Positions 1 to 8,248 of a stretch of 64,000 nt of DNA are shown here, piece after piece. This DNA comes from Thermoflexibacter ruber (GTDB lineage: Bacteria > Bacteroidota > Bacteroidia > Cytophagales > Thermoflexibacteraceae), in NCBI RefSeq assembly GCF_900113045.1, contig NZ_FONY01000013.1, positions 1 through 64,000 on the forward strand. The letters are read 5' to 3'. A program made the position numbers and the translations under genes. The stretch's first letter is position 1; the number at the start of each line of letters is the position of its first letter. Under the pieces are notes generated by a model. It had not been told where the DNA came from, made no database searches, and saw nothing but the letters and a program-made list of their open reading frames with translations.

Positions 1-19
1 CAATTGCGATTTGGTGCAT

Positions 20-63
20 AGGTTATCTCTTTTTATGGTTGCACCTTAGAGATAACCTTTTTT
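20..63 (+). terminator. Rho-independent terminator of a gene upstream of the window
   Basis: A perfect 11-bp stem (AGGTTATCTCT at 20-30, AGAGATAACCT at 48-58) encloses a 17-nt loop and runs into a T tract at 58-63. The T tract lies on the + side only, so it most likely ends a plus-strand gene outside the window. It also lies just past the stop of the minus-strand gene at 62-274. Confidence 0.8.
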
Positions 64-274
64 ACTGAAAATTCCAAACTAGCACAATCGGTTGATGTAC
101 TATGTCCATATAAGGGTCTGGCACTAAGACAATCTGCTCTAAAATAGCTTGCCTCATTTTTATTTTTTCTTGCATTGCCAGATACGCTGCCTTTGCTGCT
201 TCTAACTCATCATCCCAAAGTTGCTTTGCACCATTTTCAGTATAAAAAACATTTTTTTCTTCTACTAATCCCAT
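62..274 (-). CDS. Small hypothetical protein, 70 aa
   Basis: A 70-residue soluble protein that I do not recognise. The N-terminal half is charged and probably helical (lysine-, glutamate- and alanine-rich); the C-terminus is more hydrophobic. No signal peptide or membrane segment is visible. Its ATG overlaps the last 10 bases of the decayed HNHP gene upstream, an arrangement typical of translational coupling, so it may once have been the second gene of a two-gene unit. It has no in-frame stops. Whether it is still expressed is unclear, since its upstream partner is broken. Confidence 0.45.
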   Translation of the reverse strand: MGLVEEKNVFYTENGAKQLWDDELEAAKAAYLAMQEKIKMRQAILEQIVLVPDPYMDIVHQPIVLVWNFQ

Positions 275-824
275 AATCTTATCGTTTTTAAAGCTATTCC
301 TAATTTTTGTATTAAGTTTTTGGGTACCTGCTCGTGATAAAGTTTATCTGACTGTATTTTAGAGATTTCATCTTGAAAATAAGCCATTTTGATAGGCTCT
401 TTTTCTTGCTTTATCAGTTGAATAAGTTGTGGTTCATTCCACCCGTCCGAAGGTCTGTGCATTACATATACCTCTTTTTCAGTAACTACTCTCATTTCCT
501 GTAAGTTTCAAGTATGAGCAAACTCTATATCTGTAAGAAAAAACCATTTTTAGGGTGATTATGAGTGAAATATTTGTTTCCAAGCAGGTTCAATTCTTCT
601 TGTGTAAATCTGATAAAATTAACCTCTCCCTGTTTGCTGAATATGAGGTTCTTATCGCTATCAAAGACAAAGCAAACTTCATAAACAAAGGTTTGTATTT
701 GACGTTCTACACTTAATAATAACTCTGGCAATGTCAATTGTTTGTCAATCTTTATTTCACTCATATTGATTGCTTTATTAAAGTAATTCACTCTACATCT
801 AAGGTAAGCAAAAATATGATTCAC
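265..824 (-). pseudogene. Decayed gene with an HNHP-motif (MPN/JAB-like) domain, split by a frameshift and a nonsense codon
   Basis: Two minus-strand reading frames (525-824 and 265-495) are parts of one gene. The first ends in the motif THNHP and a TAG at 525-527. Moving to the third frame just before that stop continues the domain with DIEFAHT, then a TGA at 508-510, then NLQEMRVVTEKEVYVMHRP, which runs into the second frame. The rebuilt pattern, HNHP followed by a D-x-x-F-A helix and a basic strand, is what I recall of a metal-binding domain in phage head-morphogenesis-type and toxin-like proteins; that family assignment is from memory. Two independent lesions argue for real decay rather than one sequencing error. 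An N-terminal beginning may lie at the ATG at 762-764 (MSEIKIDKQ). Confidence 0.6.
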
Positions 825-1043
825 AACTACTTGCTAATCTGACTTTTTGAAATTAAAATTTCTGTGGCAATGGTACTGTCCATTCCATTGATGCAAGCTA
901 CTATCATCTTTCACCACTTAAAAAGCATAATCCTCAAATCTTGCCTCAATTTCTTCATTTTTAATTCACAATCCATTTATTTTGCAGGGTTTTTTAAAAA
1001 ACGCTACATTCACATTATCTAACTAAACAGCTAACCAAACAAA
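825..1043. other. Intergenic region upstream of aspartokinase
   Basis: About 220 bases between the decayed gene (minus) and aspartokinase (plus). It should hold the aspartokinase promoter, but I see only a poor match to TAnnTTTG near 980 (TATTTTG). No RNA gene or leader peptide was recognised. Confidence 0.3.
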
Positions 1044-2378
1044 ATGAAAGTATTAAAATTTGGAGGAACTTCCGTAGGGTCTGCGGAAAGAATGAAAGGA
1101 GTAAATCAACTCATTAATACAGAAGAACTTAAAAATCAAAAAAGAATCATTGTGCTTTCAGCGATGTCTGGCACGACCAATACCTTGGTGCAGATTTGTG
1201 AGCAACTCTATGCACGCAACTACCCCCAAGCGGCATTGATTATTACAGAAATGGAACTCAAATACCGCAAAGTCATAGACGAACTCTATAAAAACGATGA
1301 AACCAAAGAGAGGGCAAGTAGTCTTTTAGATAATCAATTCGGGCATATTCGCTCCTTAGCCAAAGAAAAAGAAAAATTTAGCAACTTGAAAGAACGCATT
1401 TTACTGGCAAAAGGGGAGCAGCTTTCTACTGCCATGTTCCAGCTATTTTTAGAAGAAAATGGCGTAAAATCTGTGCTGCTCGATGCCTTAGAATTTATGC
1501 GTATTGATGAAAACAGCGAGCCTGAATTGGACTTTATCACAGAAAACTTACAAATTGAACTCAGTAAATACCCTGATAATCTATTGTTTATTACACAAGG
1601 GTATATTTGCAAAAACTCCTTTGGAGAAATAGACAACCTCAAGCGAGGCGGTAGCGATTACTCCGCTTCTTTGATAGGAGCGGCGGTTGATGCAGAGGAG
1701 ATTCAAATTTGGACGGATATAGACGGTATGCACAACAACGACCCACGCATAGTAGATAAAACTATTCCCGTAGCACAGCTTTCCTTTGACGAGGCGGCAG
1801 AGTTGGCGTATTTTGGGGCAAAAATCCTTCACCCTGCGACTATTACCCCTGCCAAAGCCAAGAATATCCCTGTAAGGTTGCTCAATACCATGGCACCGCA
1901 GCTCAAAGGAACGGTCATTGTAGGGGAATCCCAAGGGGCAGACATCAAAGCAGTAGCTGCAAAGGACAATATTACTATGGTCAATATTCGCTCTACGCGT
2001 ATGTTCTTGGCGTATGGCTTTCTAAGAAAACTTTTTGAAGTGTTTGAAAAGTACAAAACTCCTATAGATATGATTACCACTTCGGAAGTTTGCGTATCTG
2101 TTACCATAGACAATACCGCTAACTTAGAGGCAATTACCCAAGAACTAAGCGAGTTTAGTAGCGTAGAAGTCGCACATAACTTAACTATTGTGTGCATTGT
2201 TGGCGATTTGATGGGAGAGAAAATAGGCTATGCAAGCAAAATTTTCAATAGCCTTTCTGAGATTTCGCTCAAAATGATTTCTTATGGCGGTAGCAAAAAC
2301 AATGTTTCTATTTTGATAGATACCAAAGATAAGAAAGCCACTCTCCAAGCCCTTAACAAAGGCTTATTTAACTTGTAA
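1044..2378 (+). CDS. lysC: Aspartate kinase, monofunctional
   Basis: Phosphorylates L-aspartate with ATP, the first step towards lysine, threonine, methionine and diaminopimelate. The 444 residues are the usual length for a single-function enzyme. The amino-acid kinase domain begins KFGGTSVGS (residues 5-13), contains RGGSDYSA (about 202-209) and WTDIDG-x-x-x-x-DPR just after it. About 140 C-terminal residues fit the paired ACT domains that bind the feedback inhibitor. No homoserine dehydrogenase domain follows, unlike the ThrA fusions common in this phylum. It converges on thrB, a later step of the same pathway. The gene symbol is by family, since the isozyme type cannot be fixed here. Confidence 0.93.
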   Translation: MKVLKFGGTSVGSAERMKGVNQLINTEELKNQKRIIVLSAMSGTTNTLVQICEQLYARNYPQAALIITEMELKYRKVIDELYKNDETKERASSLLDNQFGHIRSLAKEKEKFSNLKERILLAKGEQLSTAMFQLFLEENGVKSVLLDALEFMRIDENSEPELDFITENLQIELSKYPDNLLFITQGYICKNSFGEIDNLKRGGSDYSASLIGAAVDAEEIQIWTDIDGMHNNDPRIVDKTIPVAQLSFDEAAELAYFGAKILHPATITPAKAKNIPVRLLNTMAPQLKGTVIVGESQGADIKAVAAKDNITMVNIRSTRMFLAYGFLRKLFEVFEKYKTPIDMITTSEVCVSVTIDNTANLEAITQELSEFSSVEVAHNLTIVCIVGDLMGEKIGYASKIFNSLSEISLKMISYGGSKNNVSILIDTKDKKATLQALNKGLFNL

Positions 2379-2401
2379 GGGCAAAAGCCTGCTCAAAAGA
2401 A

Positions 2402-2441
2402 AACTCTAAGGATTTTTAAAATTCTTAGAGTTCACTTGCTT
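2402..2441. terminator. Hairpin between convergent lysC and thrB
   Basis: AACTCTAAG at 2402-2410 pairs with CTTAGAGTT at 2424-2432, followed after six bases by a T run. It lies between two convergent stop codons and probably ends lysC transcription, perhaps both genes. The T run is offset from the stem, so it is a modest terminator. Confidence 0.55.
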
Positions 2442-2461
2442 TTTTACAAAATCAGAAAACT

Positions 2462-3451
2462 TTAATCATTGGCGTAGCTTGAATGAGTAAAAACTAAGTT
2501 TTCCCCCTTCTCTTGTTGTACGCCGAGTACCCTCGCACCTACATTGTTGATAGGAGAAATATACACGTCGCAATCTATACCTATGACTTTGAGTTCTTTA
2601 CGCATGGCAGAGGCAATTTCCCCAGCTATTGCCAAAGAATTGCTCAATGCAAAAATGGAAGGACCTGAGCCAGAGATGCTACACCCCAAAGCCCCACTTT
2701 CTAATGCTGCTTGCTTTACTTTATCAAAGTTTGGAATCAACAAGGAACGCACAGGCTCTATGATGACATCTTGTAGGGAACGTTTTATCAAATCATAATC
2801 TCCTTGAATCAGCCCTGCAATCAGCCCGCCTATGTTGCCCCACTGTTGAATAGCGTCTTTGAGTAAAATGGATTTTTTCAAAATGCTTCTGGCATCTTCG
2901 GTGCGAATCTCTATTTGTGGGTGTACTACCGTAGCCACCAAGTCTTTGGGGAAAGGAATACTTACTATATCCAAAGGGTTATAACTACGCACCAGCACAA
3001 AGCCTCCTAAAAGGGCAGGAGCGACGTTGTCGGCGTGAGCTGCCCCAGAGGCTATCCGCTCTCCCTCCATAGCAAAAGGTAGGAGTTCTGCTCGCGTCAG
3101 AGGTGAGCCTAATAACTCATTGACCGCAAACAAACCCGCTACTGCACTTGCCGCGCTTGACCCCAAGCCACTACCCAAAGGCATTCGCTTATGCAACTGA
3201 ATGTCTATGCCTTGCCTACTCCCAATGTGTGCCAAGTAGTGCTTAATGACCGCTGCTGCCGTATTTTTACTAACATCGAGAGGGAGCTTTCCGCCGTCGC
3301 CTGTGATTTTGCTTAGAGTAACTTCATTGCTGTCAGTGGTTTGTAGTATTACCTCGTCGCCCGGTTCGTTCAGTGCAAACCCCAAGACATCAAATCCGCA
3401 AGCCACATTAGCTACAGTAGCAGGTGCAAAAACTTTGATTTGTTTGTTCAT
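2462..3451 (-). CDS. thrB: Homoserine kinase
   Basis: Phosphorylates homoserine for threonine synthesis. It is a GHMP kinase of 329 residues: the N-terminal strand has APATVANVACGFDVLG (residues 9-24), and the ATP-binding glycine-rich loop PLGSGLGSSAASA lies at about 90-102. A C-terminal GCSISGSGPS motif is also typical. Its ATG directly abuts the stop codon of accC with no intervening base, so it is very likely cotranscribed and translationally coupled with accC. Homoserine dehydrogenase and threonine synthase, often next to thrB, are absent from the window. Confidence 0.95.
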   Translation of the reverse strand: MNKQIKVFAPATVANVACGFDVLGFALNEPGDEVILQTTDSNEVTLSKITGDGGKLPLDVSKNTAAAVIKHYLAHIGSRQGIDIQLHKRMPLGSGLGSSAASAVAGLFAVNELLGSPLTRAELLPFAMEGERIASGAAHADNVAPALLGGFVLVRSYNPLDIVSIPFPKDLVATVVHPQIEIRTEDARSILKKSILLKDAIQQWGNIGGLIAGLIQGDYDLIKRSLQDVIIEPVRSLLIPNFDKVKQAALESGALGCSISGSGPSIFALSNSLAIAGEIASAMRKELKVIGIDCDVYISPINNVGARVLGVQQEKGENLVFTHSSYAND

Positions 3452-4795
3452 TTATAATCCTTCAAAGTTAAAATTATCCAAAAACTTAGTAGTAAACTTG
3501 CCAGCACGGAAATTAGGGTCGTCCATCAAGCGAATGTGGAAAGGAATGGTGGTTTTTACTCCTTCTATCACAAACTCTTGTAAAGCACGCTTCATTCTTA
3601 CGATTACCTCCTCTCTTGTTTGTCCTGAAACGATGAGCTTAGCAATCATAGAATCATAGTTAGGAGGAATGACATAGCCCGCATAAATATGGCTATCTAC
3701 TCTTACTCCTCTGCCACCGGGAATATGTAAGGTTGTAATCTTTCCGGGGCTTGGTCGGAAATCGCGTGCTGGGTCTTCAGCATTGATGCGACACTCCATA
3801 GAGTGAAGTTGGGGATAATAGTTTCTGCCAGAAATATTTTCTCCCATAGCGACTTTGATTTGCTCTTTTATCAAGTCAAAGTCTGTAACTTCTTCTGTGA
3901 TAGGATGCTCTACTTGGATACGGGTATTCATTTCCATAAAATAGAAGTTCCCGTATTTATCTACTAAAAACTCTATTGTTCCAGCCCCCTCGTAGCCAAT
4001 GGACTCAGCCCCTTTGATAGCGGCTTGCCCCATTTTATCTCTGAGTTCTTGCGAAACGATAGGAGAGGGTGTTTCCTCTACTAACTTTTGATGACGGCGT
4101 TGGATAGAGCAATCTCTTTCTGAAAGGTGGCAGACTTTTCCTCTTTGGTCGCCTACTACCTGAATCTCTACGTGTCGGGGTTCTTCTACAAATTTTTCCA
4201 GATACAAGCCATCATTACCAAATGCTGCACCTGCTTCCATTTTAGCATCTTCCCATGCTTTCATAAAACCTTTGTCATCATAGACGATGCGCATTCCTCG
4301 CCCTCCACCGCCTGCGGTTGCTTTCAAAATCACAGGGTAGCCAACCTCTTTGGCGATGCTGATGCCTTCTTCTACGCTGGAGAGCAAGCCCTCTGAACCG
4401 GGTATAGTAGGTACGCCTGCCGCTTTCATGGTGGCTTTGGCAGTAGCTTTGTCGCCCATAGCATTTATCATTTCAGGGGAAGCCCCTATAAATTTGATGC
4501 CATATTCTTGGCAGATGCTTGAAAATTCAGCATTTTCAGATAAAAAACCATATCCTGGGTGTATAGCATCTGCATTGGTAATTTCTGCGGCGGCGATAAT
4601 TCTTGGAATATTCAAATAGGATTGCTTGCTGACAGGGGGACCGATACAAACTGCCTCGTCTGCAAACTTAACGTGCAGGCTTTCTCTGTCTGCGGTGGAA
4701 TAGATTGCTACCGTTTTAATGCCCATCTCTCTGCAAGTGCGAATGATACGCAATGCAATTTCTCCTCTATTGGCTATTAATATTTTTCTAAACAT
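3452..4795 (-). CDS. accC: Acetyl-CoA carboxylase, biotin carboxylase subunit
   Basis: Carboxylates the biotin on AccB using ATP and bicarbonate, the first half-reaction of malonyl-CoA formation. It has the full 447-residue length, with an ATP-grasp glycine loop [11 protein letters not shown] at about residues 160-170, the metal-binding and catalytic stretch [13 protein letters not shown] at about 288-300, and a complete C-terminal domain. It lies directly downstream of accB and upstream of thrB on the minus strand. The 103-bp spacer from accB is an unusual quasi-palindrome, described separately. Confidence 0.97.
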   Translation of the reverse strand: MFRKILIANRGEIALRIIRTCREMGIKTVAIYSTADRESLHVKFADEAVCIGPPVSKQSYLNIPRIIAAAEITNADAIHPGYGFLSENAEFSSICQEYGIKFIGASPEMINAMGDKATAKATMKAAGVPTIPGSEGLLSSVEEGISIAKEVGYPVILKATAGGGGRGMRIVYDDKGFMKAWEDAKMEAGAAFGNDGLYLEKFVEEPRHVEIQVVGDQRGKVCHLSERDCSIQRRHQKLVEETPSPIVSQELRDKMGQAAIKGAESIGYEGAGTIEFLVDKYGNFYFMEMNTRIQVEHPITEEVTDFDLIKEQIKVAMGENISGRNYYPQLHSMECRINAEDPARDFRPSPGKITTLHIPGGRGVRVDSHIYAGYVIPPNYDSMIAKLIVSGQTREEVIVRMKRALQEFVIEGVKTTIPFHIRLMDDPNFRAGKFTTKFLDNFNFEGL

Positions 4796-4898
4796 CTTTT
4801 TAATTATAAATGATGAATTATAAATAATAAATTTTGAAAATGAATTATTTTAACTTGATAATCAAGTAATTCATAACTCATAATTCATAATTCATAAT
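4796..4898. repeat. Word-echo quasi-palindrome between accB and accC (word AATTATG)
   Basis: The whole accB-accC spacer is made of a 7-8 nt word, AATTATR, repeated with drift in the left arm (about 4801-4848) and repeated again in inverted form in the right arm (about 4866-4898; on the plus strand, successive copies of ATTCATAA). The centre is a perfect short palindrome, ACTTGATAATCAAGT, at about 4854-4868. An RNA copy could fold into one long imperfect hairpin in the 5' leader of accC. Confidence 0.65.
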
Positions 4899-5396
4899 TT
4901 AGGCTACTTCTACTAAAAACAATTCTTGGTCGTACTCTACGGGGGAGGCGTTCTCAACTAAAACTTTGACTATTTTTCCAGAAACCTCTGACTCTATTTC
5001 ATTAAATAGCTTCATGGCTTCTATGATACAAACTACCTTGCCAGCAGTAATCTCATCTCCTACGCTTACAAAAGGAGGCTTATCAGGAGAACTTGCCCTA
5101 TAAAAAGTACCAATCATGGGCGATTTGATGGCGACTAACTTACTCGAGCCTGCGCTACTGTCTGCTGTTTTCTCTGTCTTAGTTTCTACGGGAGTAGTCA
5201 CGGGAACAGAAGGAGTAACAGCTACCTGCTGTACAGGAGGCACCACAGGAGCAGTAATTACAGGCTGAGTAATTACTTGCTGTACGTTAGAATGTCTTTT
5301 TACCCTTATTTTAAAGTCATTGCCTTCGATGTTTACCTCATCTAAGCCTGAGTTTGCTATAAAGTTTAGCAAGTCTTGAAGTTCTTTTGCACTCAT
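4899..5396 (-). CDS. accB: Acetyl-CoA carboxylase, biotin carboxyl carrier protein
   Basis: Carries biotin between biotin carboxylase and carboxyltransferase. Of 165 residues, the N-terminal 35 form a small domain, residues about 37-85 are a flexible Pro/Val/Thr-rich linker, and the C-terminal biotinyl domain contains [11 protein letters not shown], with the biotinylated lysine at residue 129. It belongs to the fabH-accB-accC run. In many Bacteroidota efp sits between fabH and accB; here it is absent. Confidence 0.96.
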   Translation of the reverse strand: MSAKELQDLLNFIANSGLDEVNIEGNDFKIRVKRHSNVQQVITQPVITAPVVPPVQQVAVTPSVPVTTPVETKTEKTADSSAGSSKLVAIKSPMIGTFYRASSPDKPPFVSVGDEITAGKVVCIIEAMKLFNEIESEVSGKIVKVLVENASPVEYDQELFLVEVA

Positions 5397-5504
5397 GTTT
5401 TTTTAATTATAAATTATCAATATATAATCTGGAATTTAAGAATCTGGAATGAGATATATTCAAATATTTTTAATTCCAAATTAAAATGATTCCAGATTGA
5501 AAGA
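5397..5504. repeat. Word-echo quasi-palindrome between fabH and accB (word AATCTGGAAT)
   Basis: The left arm contains AATCTGGAAT twice, about 16 nt apart (roughly 5428-5454). The right arm holds the inverted word ATTCCAGATT once exactly (about 5490-5499) and once with one change (AATTCCAAATT at about 5470). The reverse complement of the right arm therefore shows the same two words with nearly the same spacing. This is the same architecture as the accB-accC spacer with an unrelated word. Confidence 0.6.
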
Positions 5505-6497
5505 TTAGTATGCCCATTTCAAATATGCCGCTCCCCAAGTAAAGCCCCCACCAAAAGCGGCAAGAATAAGGTTATCTCCTTTTTTAAACTTATGCTCAAA
5601 ATCCCAAAGCAAAAGTGGGATAGTGCCATTAGTCGTATTGCCGTACTTTTCTATATTCATCAGCACCTTGCTTTCGTCTGTGATGCCCATAGACTTTGCT
5701 GTAGCGTCTATGATACGCTTATTGGCTTGATGAGGCACGAGATAGTTTACATCGTCCCCTGTCAAATTGTTGCGTTTCATTACTTGCTCTGCGGCATACG
5801 CCATATTGGTAACGGCAAACTTAAATACAGTTTTGCCGTCTTGATAAACATAGTGTTGCTTTGCATCTACGGTTTCATGAGAGGCAGGACGCCGGCTTCC
5901 ACCCGCCATCATGTGCAGGTAAGGCTCGCCGCTTCCGTCCGAACGCAACCAAAAATCTATTAAGCCATTGCCCTCTTCGTTAGCTTCCAATAAGACCGCT
6001 CCTGCTCCATCGCCAAAGATAATGCAAGTGGCTCGGTCTTTATAGTCTATGATAGAGGACATTTTGTCTGCTCCAATGACCAATACCTTTTTGAATCTAC
6101 CTGATTCTATAAATTGACTACCTGTGGTCAGTCCATATAAAAAGCCAGAACAGGCAGCTTGAATATCATAGCCAAAAGCATTTACCGCCCCTACTTGGGT
6201 AGCTACGATATTGGCTGTGGCGGGAAAAATCAAGTCAGGGGTAGAGGTACAACAGATAACCATTTCTATCGTTGCGGGGTCGGTGTTAGTTTTTTCTATT
6301 AGTCCATTGACCGCTTTTACTACCATGTGCGAGGTGCCTAAACCTTCTCCTTTTAAAATTCTTCTTTCTTTGATGCCTGTGCGGGTTGTAATCCATTCAT
6401 CATTGGTGTCCACCATTGTTTCTAACTCGGCGTTAGTAAGTACGTAATCGGGAACGTGTCCATGCACACCTTTGATGCTTGCTCTTATCTTGCTCAT
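5505..6497 (-). CDS. fabH: Beta-ketoacyl-ACP synthase III
   Basis: Starts fatty acid synthesis by condensing an acyl-CoA with malonyl-ACP. The protein has 330 residues with the Cys-His-Asn triad in place: C116 in QAACSGF, H256 in VPHQANKRI and N287 in YGNTTNGT. The C-terminal glycine strand is AFGGGFTWGA. It heads the minus-strand run fabH-accB-accC-thrB. The usual upstream partners rpmF and plsX are not here; a histidine kinase lies upstream instead. Confidence 0.96.
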   Translation of the reverse strand: MSKIRASIKGVHGHVPDYVLTNAELETMVDTNDEWITTRTGIKERRILKGEGLGTSHMVVKAVNGLIEKTNTDPATIEMVICCTSTPDLIFPATANIVATQVGAVNAFGYDIQAACSGFLYGLTTGSQFIESGRFKKVLVIGADKMSSIIDYKDRATCIIFGDGAGAVLLEANEEGNGLIDFWLRSDGSGEPYLHMMAGGSRRPASHETVDAKQHYVYQDGKTVFKFAVTNMAYAAEQVMKRNNLTGDDVNYLVPHQANKRIIDATAKSMGITDESKVLMNIEKYGNTTNGTIPLLLWDFEHKFKKGDNLILAAFGGGFTWGAAYLKWAY

Positions 6498-6640
6498 AAA
6501 AATAAATTTAATGACGAATCATTAATGACTAATAAAAAAATTACCAATTACCAATGAGTATTATCAAGGTAAGTTCCTCTAAATGAATGATTAAAAATTA
6601 GTAATTCGTAATTAGCTATCAGTGATTAAAAAAAACGTTG
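6498..6640. repeat. Word-echo quasi-palindrome upstream of fabH (word AATTACN)
   Basis: The left arm at about 6540-6556 reads AATTACCAATTACCAAT. The reverse complement of about 6591-6613 reads AATTACGAATTACTAAT in the matching place. Further drifted copies (AATGACGAAT, AATGACTAAT) extend the left arm. The arrangement matches the two spacers downstream in the same gene run. The remaining 50 bases to the kinase stop hold nothing I recognise. Confidence 0.55.
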
Positions 6641-6693
6641 CAAGGTATAAAAGACTTAGGCAATTTTCAAATTAATGCAAGGATTTTCAATAT

Positions 6694-7887
6694 TTACGAT
6701 AAAGAGGGGATAGTTACAGTAAAAGTAGAACCTTTGCGTTCTTGGCTTTCTACTTGGATAGTGCCGTTTAGTTTTTCCAATACATTTTTTACAATATACA
6801 ATCCTAATCCGCTACCATGATTGAGTTCACTACCTTTGAAAAACATATCAAAAATCTTTTCTTGGACTTCTTCTACCATTCCTTGCCCATTGTCGGAAAT
6901 GCGAATAGTAACTTGCATAGGATTGCCAATAATAGATACGCCAATAATAGGAGAAATATTGCTACGGCGATAAACAAAAGCATTCTCAATCAAACGGAAT
7001 AAAATATTGAAAATTAGGTTTTTATCACTAATAAAGTTGCCTTCAATACTTATTTCAGACTCAAAAGCCACTTTGCTAAACTCAGGATTAGAAGAAAGAA
7101 AAGTAACAATCTCATCAAGGATACTCTGAAAATCTACCTTAGTAGGTTGAGGCTTGCCTTGCTTTATCTTTGTGATTTCCAGCAAGTTTTCCAAAGTAAT
7201 CATAAGTTGATTGGCACTTTGGGTAATCAGTCCTAAGTACTTGTTGGTTTCTGGGTGATTGTGTTTATTTTGTGCTTTTGCCAATACGAGTAAGCCATGA
7301 ATAGATGCCAAAGGTCCCAACAAGTCATGTGAGGCTTTATACATGAAAGTTTCCAACTCCAAGTTCAGTCTTTGTGCTTCTTTGTCAGACTTTTCTAAGG
7401 CTTCGTATATCGCTTTGAGTTGTGCTTCTTCCTTTTTCCTTTCTGTAATATCTTTCATCGTACCTACAATGCCTGTCAAACCCCCATAAATATTGAAAAG
7501 AGGCTTGAAAAATAGCTGCACTACTATGGTTTCACCGCTTTTGTGGAGAAGTTTTAACTCTGTATCCACAGATTCCCTTTGAGCTATCGCTACATCTATG
7601 ATTTCAGCAAACTTGGCAAGGTCGGTAGTATGCACAAATTGGAAAAATAATTTTTCCTTAGAGGCTTCTATGCTATACCCTGTTAGAGTAGTCCAGCCTT
7701 CGTTCAGATAGGTATAATTCAAATGCTCATCAGTCTGAAAAACTACATCTTTGATATGGCTCAGTATCTCAGCAACCTCAGCTTTGATGACTGAGAGATT
7801 TCCTGCACTTGTTGGAATGAATCGCTCTGAATCAAGTGCTTTTTTCTGATTCAATGAAGGATTTTTGGTTTTCAAAGTAACTGACAT
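6694..7887 (-). CDS. PAS-domain sensor histidine kinase
   Basis: A predicted cytosolic two-component kinase of 397 residues with no membrane segment. A PAS domain with its PAC extension (about residues 35-155) ends in TMKDITERKKEE. A short coiled coil then leads to a HisKA region with the phosphorylated histidine near residue 187 in KASHDLLGPLASI. The HATPase domain follows (about 285-397), with an N-box (LIENAF), G1 box (ISDNGQGM) and G2 box (GSGLGLYIVK). No response regulator is adjacent, so it is an orphan kinase. The signal it senses cannot be told from sequence. Confidence 0.9.
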   Translation of the reverse strand: MSVTLKTKNPSLNQKKALDSERFIPTSAGNLSVIKAEVAEILSHIKDVVFQTDEHLNYTYLNEGWTTLTGYSIEASKEKLFFQFVHTTDLAKFAEIIDVAIAQRESVDTELKLLHKSGETIVVQLFFKPLFNIYGGLTGIVGTMKDITERKKEEAQLKAIYEALEKSDKEAQRLNLELETFMYKASHDLLGPLASIHGLLVLAKAQNKHNHPETNKYLGLITQSANQLMITLENLLEITKIKQGKPQPTKVDFQSILDEIVTFLSSNPEFSKVAFESEISIEGNFISDKNLIFNILFRLIENAFVYRRSNISPIIGVSIIGNPMQVTIRISDNGQGMVEEVQEKIFDMFFKGSELNHGSGLGLYIVKNVLEKLNGTIQVESQERKGSTFTVTIPSLS

Positions 7888-8248
7888 CTAATATAAAGTG
7901 TTAAAAAATTAAGGTAGAATCAATACATAATATTTTGTTTTTATCCTAACAAGTATAACGATAAAAAAAGTGCAAAATTATGAAAGTTGTTTATCTTTAA
8001 GTAAATAGTTAGACTTTTTGCATTTTTCGTATAGACAGATGGGTAAACAGAAAGTTAATGACTTAATTTGAAAACAAAAAAAATGTACTTTCTGTTTTCA
8101 AGATTAAGAGATATTTGCCTATTTTACAAAATATTTACATTTTTATTTGAGAAAAATAAAAAAAGTGCAATATTATAATTTTAAAATCCAATAAATTTTG
8201 TTTTTAACGCATATTTTAGCAAATTCAATCTAAAAATTTACAAGCCTT
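7888..8248. other. Divergent intergenic region with a 20-nt direct repeat
   Basis: A 361-bp AT-rich control region between the histidine kinase (minus) and the Fe-S protein (plus). The sequence ATAAAAAAAGTGCAA followed by AATTA or TATTA occurs at 7961-7980 and again at about 8156-8175. On the minus strand the first copy contains TAATTTTG, which fits the -7 element TAnnTTTG about 90 bases before the kinase start. No RNA gene seen. Confidence 0.4.

Noticed and set aside
4796-4898. A CRISPR-like array in the accB-accC spacer
   Set aside because: The words are 7-8 nt, drift between copies and are inverted between arms; there are no unique spacers of constant length.
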